Assembly (NCBI GenBank): GCA_014904845.1
Contig: MU119203.1
Span: 62,001 to 126,000, forward strand
Length of the DNA: 64,000 bases
From: Acephala macrosclerotiorum
Taxonomy: Eukaryota > Ascomycota > Leotiomycetes > Helotiales > Mollisiaceae
Reading direction: 5' to 3'
The notes under the pieces were generated by a model that saw only the letters and a list, made by a program, of their open reading frames with translations, had not been told where the DNA came from and ran no database searches. Below, one piece after another: positions 56,967 through 64,000 of this stretch (the stretch's first letter is position 1; each line of letters opens with the position of its first letter). A program made the translations under genes and the position numbers.

Positions 56967-57772
56967 GGTGAATAGAAAGGACTTGGGGATTGCTTTGAAG
57001 AACACGCTGCTTAGAGGTGTTGGCATAGGTGTTGTGGAGCGAAATGATTGATGAGTCTACAACCAGCAGATAAGAATGATCATTCGAAGAATCCTCGGTT
57101 GAAACACCAATCCTGGCATGAAATTTGTTAAGCTCAAAATCATCCAAGTCCTCCTAAATATTCACAGCTCCTCAGGACGTGTCCAACGCGTCTTCCCCTC
57201 TCGCTTCCTAGTCCCCGCTCCAACTCCGGAACTCCCTCTATTCAGCTCCACCCTCGTAACGTCGATATAGATCTAAATAAGAACAATCTTCCTATAACCG
57301 GCCAGATGCATTCCACTTAGGTCAGTGGTTCAGGTCACTGAGCCGGTTCAGATGAAGGATAACACGCCTGGGCCCGAGCACAAAAGCGAGTGCACACGCC
57401 ATTACGAAAAAAAATCTCAGTCCGACACTCGAGAGATTTTCATGGGAGCCTATGCGGCTCGGGCTCCCATGTTTTTGCTTCTTCTTGGTACTGGAGGTTA
57501 AGTAGAATAGGTATTTTTGCAGCGTTTGGTTTGTTTTTTTCTTCTTCATAATTTTGGAAGCGGAGAGTAAGCGAGAATCGCGTAGATAGGGGGGTGAATG
57601 GATTCAAGTTTCGTCACTATGGAGGCACGAAATCAAAGACGGTTCAGAGACAATCACTTTCGTAATGAGAACATTTCGTCGAGTCTTTTGGAGCTTGTTC
57701 TCGGTTTATATGCTGCTGATAAGGTATGTTCTCTACGCGCAAGTGACAACCACCCCAACAAAACAAAACAAA
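56967..57772. other. intergenic with structured segment
   Basis: Between the secreted-protein gene and the first Met-Cys ORF. It contains the three stem-loops listed separately; apart from these nothing is seen. Confidence 0.55.
57322..57476. repeat. three perfect stem-loops, two of them abutting, then a T run
   Basis: Stem 1: TCAGTG/CACTGA, 6 bp, 8-base loop (57322-57341). Stem 2: AAAATCTC/GAGATTTT, 8 bp, 14-base loop (57411-57440). Stem 3: CATGGGAGCC/GGCTCCCATG, 10 bp, 11-base loop (57441-57471), starting at the very next base after stem 2 and followed by TTTTT. GGTTCAG also occurs twice within 25 bases near stem 1. It could be a folded non-coding RNA, a processing or termination structure, or the remains of a small inverted-repeat element. 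Confidence 0.6.
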
Positions 57773-58087
57773 ATGTGTCTCCTCCTCAAAACCAAATACA
57801 AAGACTGTCAATGCTGCTGTCCAGAGATCATATACTGTCCACGATGTCCATCAGAAGGATTCAAAGAGTGTGTAGACTACAGAATAGAGGTAGAAAGGAA
57901 GCCAGGAGGCTGTGTTGTGCCCGGGATGGGTGATTGTATATCTGCGAAGAGGCCAGATGTCGAGGTTAAAAGGAGGGTTTCGGATGAGGATGGAGAGGGA
58001 GGTGAGAAAGGTATTTGTGAGAAGCTGGGCGAGTTTCTTGGAGGGATCTCGATATTTGAGGAAGGTGCGATTGAGATGCAACGTTAG
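57773..58087 (+). CDS. Met-Cys small Cys-rich protein, copy A
   Basis: Predicted 104 residues, intronless. It begins MCLLLKTKYKDCQCCCPEII; cysteines are at 2, 12, 14, 15, 16, 22, 25 and 33, then a charged C-terminal half. Five of these positions (2, 12, 14, 22, 33) coincide exactly with those of copy B at 58845-59174 on the same strand. No signal peptide, so a cytoplasmic zinc- or metal-binding knuckle is more likely than disulfides. The ATG lies in an A-rich context (caaaacaaaATGTG), good for a fungal start; the longer in-frame ORF upstream (to 57665) has a poorer fit. I do not recognise a named family. Confidence 0.6.
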   Translation: MCLLLKTKYKDCQCCCPEIIYCPRCPSEGFKECVDYRIEVERKPGGCVVPGMGDCISAKRPDVEVKRRVSDEDGEGGEKGICEKLGEFLGGISIFEEGAIEMQR

Positions 58088-58357
58088 CGAGGGGGAATTC
58101 CTCTTCGAATATACAGAATACCGTCAAACAAACCATCGCGACGTAACGATATTGTATGATTGCTTGAGTCGTCATCTGGTATTCACTTCCAAAAGATGGG
58201 GTGACTATTCCATGAATTTCCTTTCTCGTCGCCAAAGTCACGTCACTTCAGACAACACAAAACCCAAACTCTAAATTTCTACCACGAACAACACTTCGAA
58301 TTTCCAACGCATCAAGTTATACCAATCACTGCTAGAATCCCTCCAAAATCCAGCAAG

Positions 58358-58588
58358 ATGTGTGAAGAAGCCAAAACCAACACCTCCGACGCTCAACCCG
58401 CAAAACCGAAGATCACATTCTGCGACGCGTTCCTCTTCGTCGAAGCCCACGCCAAGGAGAACGGCGAGAAGTTACCCGACTACAAGCATTGCGCGAACTA
58501 TGATCCGATGAAGGCAAGAAACGTGGCTAGTGGTAAGGAGAATTTGAAATGGTTCTTGTTTGAGAAAGTTTCGGGAATTTTCAAGTGA
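58358..58588 (+). CDS. Met-Cys small acidic/basic protein
   Basis: Predicted 76 residues, intronless, beginning MCEEAKTNTSDAQPAKPKITFC. Cys at positions 2 and 22 match copies A and B, but the other cysteines are missing, so relation to them is only possible. The middle is a helix-prone segment (DAFLFVEAHAKENGEKLPD), the end is aromatic and basic (ENLKWFLFEKVSGIFK). No signal peptide or membrane helix. The start context (ccagcaagATGTG) is good. Unknown function; it sits between the two Cys-rich copies in the same orientation. Confidence 0.5.
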   Translation: MCEEAKTNTSDAQPAKPKITFCDAFLFVEAHAKENGEKLPDYKHCANYDPMKARNVASGKENLKWFLFEKVSGIFK

Positions 58589-58844
58589 TGGTGAAGGAGG
58601 ATTGTCTGTATAGGAGAGGAAATGGCTGGAGGCATGTTGTCCGTTGGGACTTGGTGATTGGAGCTGACGAGAGATAAGAACGATGATTTGAATCAAGCAA
58701 TGAGATCGCTGCAGCTAGATCTGGAGATGAAATCATTTCTCGATCAACGAGTCGATGAATCAATGGACTGCAATTTGCTACCCATTTGTCAACTCAGTGT
58801 CTCGTCCTCATTTCCCCTGCACTGTTTCCATCACTTCCTTCATC

Positions 58845-59174
58845 ATGTGCACCAAAACCTTCTCAACCTTCATATCCTGCCCTTGCCGCATGCGTCGCAT
58901 AAGGCCCTGCTCGACTCGTCGTCGAAAAGAAGAAAAAGTATGTCAACATCTCGAAAGATTCCGTGAGGCACTCGAAGCTGATGAAATTTTCGGCTGGATC
59001 GATCCTCGAACTTGTAAGATATTCAGGTCAGTGGATGAAGTTGTTATTGGAACATGTGAGATGGGGCGTGATGGTGGCCGTATCTACGTACAAGGAAACT
59101 TGAGGCTGGATGTGGATGTACGAGCACCTGATGATGGGACTGGATGGTGGAGTCCTGATGACCTTGGATTTTGA
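58845..59174 (+). CDS. Met-Cys small Cys-rich protein, copy B
   Basis: Predicted 109 residues, beginning MCTKTFSTFISCPCRMRRIR. Cysteines at 2, 12, 14, 22 and 33 give the spacing C-x9-C-x-C-x7-C-x10-C, the same as copy A. A basic Arg-rich stretch (STRRRKEEK) lies between the fourth and fifth Cys. The C-terminal half (FGWIDPRTCKIFRSVDEVVIGTC..) differs from copy A. No signal peptide. A gtatgt at about 58938 could act as a donor, but the uninterrupted ORF is simpler. In-frame codons upstream to 58755 are open. Function unknown; metal binding is inferred from the spacing. Confidence 0.58.
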   Translation: MCTKTFSTFISCPCRMRRIRPCSTRRRKEEKVCQHLERFREALEADEIFGWIDPRTCKIFRSVDEVVIGTCEMGRDGGRIYVQGNLRLDVDVRAPDDGTGWWSPDDLGF

Positions 59175-60460
59175 TGACGATTGAAATTGATTACAAATAT
59201 TCTCCTCGCTCGAGTGTGTGGCAGGTTGATCCTGTTCGAAATTCGCTTTGATGTGCGTGCAATGAGAACGAAAAGAAAGGAAGCAAGGACGACGATTCGA
59301 AAGGGGGGGGGGGGTTGTACTCACACAAACGGACGCTAGACCTCCTCGCACCTTCCCTAGAGGTCAAGTATCTTCCCAGATGATGACCCAAGATGAGCGA
59401 GGTAGGTGTAATCAACTTCTTGCAACTTTATATTCGATTAATACTAAGAGGGAATAATGCTTCTTCTCCAACAGGCACAAGCTGTTCAAGCCTAACTTTT
59501 CCTCAAAGCGGCGACTGAGAGCGGTGTATAGACTGCTCGCTCCCTCGACAGAAACGACAATCGCACGTCCATACTTTCAGAAGTATGCAGCAATGCCGGA
59601 CGTCGTCCTCGCCGTCACATCAACCCAGGGCCGGATGCTTAACCGTAACCATTGGACAACGAAGTTGTTCTCCATTTCTCACTCTTACATACATCGCCGT
59701 TTTGGTAGACGAATGGGTGCGCGTTCTAGTCCTCTGTTATTCCTTGACAGCAGTTTGATTCGTGGCAGCGACTTCGTTCTGTTGATCAACTGGCCTGTTT
59801 TTCGCTAAACTCTGACGTACTACTCCTCGTCCCTTCCATCTACACAGATTCGTTTATTGTTCCTTCCTGTTTATAAATATTCGGTGCCTATCTACTTGAT
59901 TTATTCAAACGGAAAAATGTTTTTAAAAGGCAATGGGGAAATGTGGGAAGGTATCAGTATGCAGCGTTCTTGGTGCATCTGGTGATTCTTGTTGGCGTTC
60001 AGGCAGCAACTGAGGGGTTGAGGGTTGGTGGTGTGATGAAGTGAAGCTACGGAATGTTTAACTTCATGGAGGGAATGGCTAGAGAAGGGCATCGGCTCGT
60101 GGTGCTCAAATAATTGACAAGCGTAGTGTAGAAAATCGGGGTATATTGACCAGGTCTCTACACCAAGGAGAATAGAAAGAAACGACGCATCATCCAGAAA
60201 GCCATTAGGTTTCACTAAAAGCTCTCCCGAGGATTTTCATACCACTGGCTGATGCACGTTTATCTCTGGGAGATTGTTCTACCTGAATTGTCATATTTTG
60301 ATTGTCGTTGATCTTGGGCGGTAAGATACTCGGCAGCTGAAATCCTTGAATATGGATATCGTTCCGTATTTCAGAGAAAAGTGAAGTTCATGCTCTGCAA
60401 ACCATCAGATCATGAAATTGGTTGCAAGGATCGAATGCCACTTACCTTCCTACCATGTCC
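59175..60460. other. intergenic with a poly-G run
   Basis: Tail-to-tail region between copy B and the GNAT gene. It holds a run of 12 G at about 59303-59314, prone to slippage and able to form quadruplex-type structure. No supported ORF. Confidence 0.5.
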
Positions 60461-62118
60461 TCAAGGCACCTTCTGAGGATCTCTAACCATGCAGAATAAC
60501 TTACACACCTCTCCATCATCATCACAATCCATATCCTTCACGAAGTGAAAGCCCATAGCCTCATAGATTTTTATGTTCGGCACATCTCGACTGGACTCCA
60601 AGTAGCATTTCCTACCTTCTGCATCTGCTTTCTTGGTGACTTCTCCGGCGAGCAGCTTGCCGATACCTCTGCCTTGGTGGCCGGGAGAAACGACCATGAT
60701 ATTGAGGAAATAATAGCCATTGGGGTCAGTCCAGATCTCGGATTGGGCTTCTGCTTGTTTGGTCTTCCAGATATAGTATCGCTGTGAGAAGAATGGTCAG
60801 CAATTCCCACTTCAGGTTCGCTGTTTGACGGACTGGAAACAAAACATCGGCAGGCAAGCGAAGTATGAGATAATTCTCGAGACTCGGTGGACGCATATCG
60901 GATGAAGACGAAGTACAGAATGTCGGAGAATGACACTGTATCAACTCTTTTGATGAGCGCATAGTCTCAATGACAGCCTGTCCGGGCCTGTCTGTCACCG
61001 ATCCTAGAACAAATTGCCCGAGAAGCTGCGTCCAACCGTCACTGGATCTTTCCCGATGTGAAGCTTGAGATCACTTGATCGAGCGGTAATCTCAATGCCG
61101 AAAGACAAAAGGAAGCCATCACCTCAACTCTCACCCACAACATATCTCACCACACTCGCGCGAAACAAAATACATCAACCTCAGCAAATTTAGTCCAACT
61201 CACCTTGACAATCAACCCTCCTCTCCCATACCACAGATTCATCGCCACCTGCGAACCCCATAATCTCAGCCCTTCAATCCATTCTCCCCAGGTCTCTTTC
61301 AGCTCGGCAGGGCGAGGAGGCATCCACATCGCGATCCCCAAGACTTTTCCTTCTGCATCCTCAGAATCCTTCGCTACGTAGAAGAGGGCATTGCGTATCC
61401 TGATAATTCGTCAGCCATTTCACCGAAACACTATGAAGCTCCAACACGGCTTACCCCCATCGGCAGCGGATCCCCAGAGAAACACGGTTTCGATCGAGAT
61501 TTAGCTTTCATGATCGTCAGCCAAGCTTAATATACTTTAGTATGTGTAAAGAATCAAGGAAGAAAGCGAAGGAAAGGGGATGAACAGCCGAAGAGGCGTG
61601 TCCTCATGTGATTGAAAAACATTCTTCCCCTGAAGGAGGCTGACTTGACGTGTTGTAGTCGAATACGAGTAGGTTGAAACAACTGGTCCCGATTTGGCCG
61701 TGGTGGAGAATGCATTGCCAGAAGAACCGCAGAAGAGACGACTTCGTAAGCATCACATGACTAGGCTCAAATCTGCCTTGGTATTCGTCAAGTGTGCCTT
61801 GTGGTTGAAACAAGAATGTTTATGTGAGATGCGTTGACGCGTAGCGCCAAGAGACGTCGTTCTCCATTGTTTTCGCATCTTGAGAGAGTGGGCTATTCAG
61901 ATCGGATGGCATGCGAGATCTAGGATGGGAAAGGATGGATTATCGAAAGCATGGGATGAATCAACGATGATGGATCTGTGGGAATGAACTCCACTCGGAC
62001 TCACCTTGCTTCGATCATAGACCCAATTGTTGTAAGGATCATCTGCGAAAGCTTCTTGGATGGCCGTTATGGCTCCTGGGATGTCTTGATCTATGAGGGG
62101 CGAGATCTGGATTGGCAT
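60461..62118 (-). CDS. GNAT-family N-acetyltransferase
   Basis: Transfers acetyl from acetyl-CoA to an amine; substrate unknown. Predicted 226 residues in four exons (62005-62118, 61455-61504, 61204-61399, 60461-60781). The spliced protein opens MPIQISPLIDQDIPGAITAIQEAFADDPYNNWVYDRSK. It continues with VSLGIRCRWGIRNALFYVAKD and LGIAMWMPPRPAEL, and has the acetyl-CoA loop VVSPGHQGRGIGKLL (Q/RxxGxG/A) after FLNIM. It ends with CYLESSRDVPNIKIYEAMGF, the usual motif B. Fungal members of this type often resemble sphingolipid or polyamine acetyltransferases. Two introns are unusually long for this window (about 500 and 420 bases), so a small exon could have been missed, although the joined frame is complete and of family length. 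Confidence 0.85.
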
Positions 62119-64000
62119 CTTGTAATTTGTCTGATGGAGGTTGACAGGATGGATGATCAATTGTAAGTGGCAAGGAGGTCAACAAATGTGTCTCACTTCT
62201 CTTTGCCTCAGGTCGTTAAAAGTTGCTTAAAGATGGGGGTACTTCTCGGTGCTGCATCGCAGTAAGTGGTTGAATGATAAGAGAAGGTTGAATTTTGTGG
62301 CTTGAAATTAGCTTATGGAAATCATCACCATGACCATCAGTTCTTTCCTCATCAACAGCTCGCCTTCATCGAGCGTCCTTGCCGACAAAGAATATTGACT
62401 TTGTTGCACGTTTATGGTCGGAGATTTTTGATTCCAAACAACCCGAGATCCTCGAAATCGACTTCTCATGTATATTGCGTTTTCATTATTGCCAGGCTTC
62501 GAGTGGAACTTCCTCAGCCGTGAAGAGTGTCAAGTTTGGTGTTCTCGGAGGCAACTTATCCTCAATCTTGAGTTCCGATCCTACCATTGCACCCGCCGGA
62601 GAGGTTGCGGGATATTCATTTCCGTGTAAGCAGTCGTTCTGAAATCTGATACCGTAAATGCTATGGTACACTTGGCTCTGGAGTCCTCAGAAGCTTCGTG
62701 GCCCTCGGAAGCCGTGAGCAACATCTCATAAACTTGCTCAGCTTTCTATCCGGAAGTCACATATCCTCATACTTGCTCACATGACTATGCATCTTTGAAG
62801 CACGGCACGGCTCAGAGGTCTGCTATCCGTGCGATGCCATATATTTTGCGTTGATCTAGGACAATATCTGCTACTCCCAGCGCTTGTGCGATCGATTCAG
62901 CAGGAAGTGTTTATATACATGCTTTCCTTATGCTGAGTGTGCAGGTTCATGTCATTCTGTGTGATCTGATATTTGAAGCATGGAGAGAGTCAGCATGAAG
63001 ACATTAATGAGACTGTTTGCATGATTCTCTGAAGACGACACGGAACGGTGTTTTGATACCGCCAGAACCCGGGAGGGACCTTTATCCGCTGCCGGATTGT
63101 GGGAGATCTGATCTAATCTGGTGGGTGTGGAATCTACTGTGGAATCTACTGTGGAATCTACTGTGGAATCTATTGTGTCTGGCAGCACGCACAGACTGTC
63201 GTGCTGAAACCAGGAGAGCCGGGTCCGAAACACAGGCCTGTCTCACCCATCGACATGCCTGTAATCGCCTGCAATGCATCACCACCACCTCGACTCCCTC
63301 GCCCAAATGATCCAAGCCAGCGCACCGAAAGCCTGAACAGCTCCTCTCTTGGCACCCAGTTGAGGCTTTGCTCGCCCACCGCCCTTGCACGAGACTGCTC
63401 CACGATGCATCCACTCACCCTGGACTGCACCAGTCTTCACAATGCTTGATCCTGCGTGATGATCGGCCCGCAAGATTCGTTCCACCGTGACGCCGTTGCT
63501 TTCTCAATGCCTGCGCAGTGCGAGGTCTCAGATCACTGCAGTCAGAGCTTGGTGTTACCGTAATGCCATAAGCGAGTCCAGCCTCAGGGGCAGCTTCTCC
63601 CGAGGTGTCGCATTTACCAATCCTGCGTGTCGTGACCTTTATATGCTAAGAGTTCCAGTCCACGGCCCACTATGGCACACTCCTCACACTCTGAGGCTGG
63701 ACCTAAGCCTGGACCCTCTTCTTCCTCATAGACGGTCGCTTCCCACGCATGCCGACTCCTGGTGTCCACCTGGCTGTGGCGTCTTGAAGACCGCCGCCGA
63801 TCGTCACATCTGATACATTCTTTCCTCCTCCTGCTTGGATCTTCTTCCACCTTTCTTCTTCACACGACTGGTTCGTGATTTTCATTCTGAGGTTGGTTTT
63901 TTGGCTAGGAGTGGTAGAGATTTGCACCCATTACGTTCTATCAGCTGGTCTTCTTTCAACATATCACACTTTATGCTGGACATCTCTTACGATCTGGCGG
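62119..64000. other. right-hand interval
   Basis: About 1.9 kb to the window edge. A short plus-strand ORF near 62382-62642 and several at 63.0-63.9 kb have no recognisable domain. The 12-base tandem repeat at 63128-63175 is listed separately. Confidence 0.45.
63128..63175 (+). repeat. 12-bp tandem repeat, four copies
   Basis: tggaatctactg repeated three times exactly and a fourth time with one change (tattg for tactg). It lies outside any gene I can support, so it is probably a minisatellite. Confidence 0.9.

Noticed and set aside
62382..62642. Plus-strand ORF with a weak look of a glutamine-synthetase-like N-terminal fold (IDFSCILRF)
   Set aside because: No ATG at the right place, no continuation downstream and only a few matching residues.

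Overview
The window is nuclear DNA from a filamentous ascomycete (Pezizomycotina). Genes are compact, many are interrupted by introns of about 50-100 bases with fungal-type GT..CTAAC/CTGAC..AG signals, and the protein set is typically fungal: Pab1, Hul5, mitochondrial S7, an Argonaute, a pectin methylesterase and an MFS exporter. The pectin esterase and a group of small Cys-containing ORFs would suit a plant-associated species, perhaps a leotiomycete, but that placement is inference. All exon boundaries were read by eye from splice consensus, reading frame and family conservation, so single-base errors are possible.

Layout, left to right. 0-6.6 kb: the 3' part of an eIF4E-family gene, a centrin-like EF-hand gene, an oil-body-associated (OBAP/DUF1264) gene, glyoxalase II, and an SDR oxidoreductase whose reading frame is broken. 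7.4-12.8 kb: a T5orf172/GIY-YIG-like protein with a C-terminal membrane segment, an aldo/keto reductase and a TauD-type dioxygenase. 12.8-16.2 kb holds no gene I can support. 16.2-18 kb: DUF1223 and DUF202 proteins. 19.2-26.2 kb: the HECT ligase Hul5 and poly(A)-binding protein Pab1, divergently arranged. 28.2-32.3 kb: a 51-residue protein gene and a universal-stress-protein gene. 36.1-38.4 kb: mitochondrial uS7 and a small dsRNA-binding protein. 41-43.3 kb: a nitronate monooxygenase, a small membrane-anchored protein, and next to it an ORF of the same layout broken by three in-frame stops. 44.3-49.7 kb: a secreted pectin methylesterase and a 14-TM MFS transporter. 52-55.2 kb: Argonaute. 56.2-59.2 kb: a small secreted protein, a hairpin-rich segment and three small ORFs that all start Met-Cys, two of which share cysteine spacing. 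60.5-62.1 kb: a GNAT acetyltransferase.

I see no biosynthetic cluster, CRISPR array, rRNA, tRNA or intact transposon. Housekeeping genes (translation, mRNA binding, ubiquitin, mitochondrial ribosome) alternate with single-gene metabolic enzymes. Two genes act on RNA (Argonaute and the dsRBD protein) but lie 14 kb apart. The most novel-looking material is the Met-Cys small-protein group with its adjacent tandem stem-loops, the decaying neighbour of the small membrane protein, the broken SDR, and the T5orf172 protein with a membrane tail.
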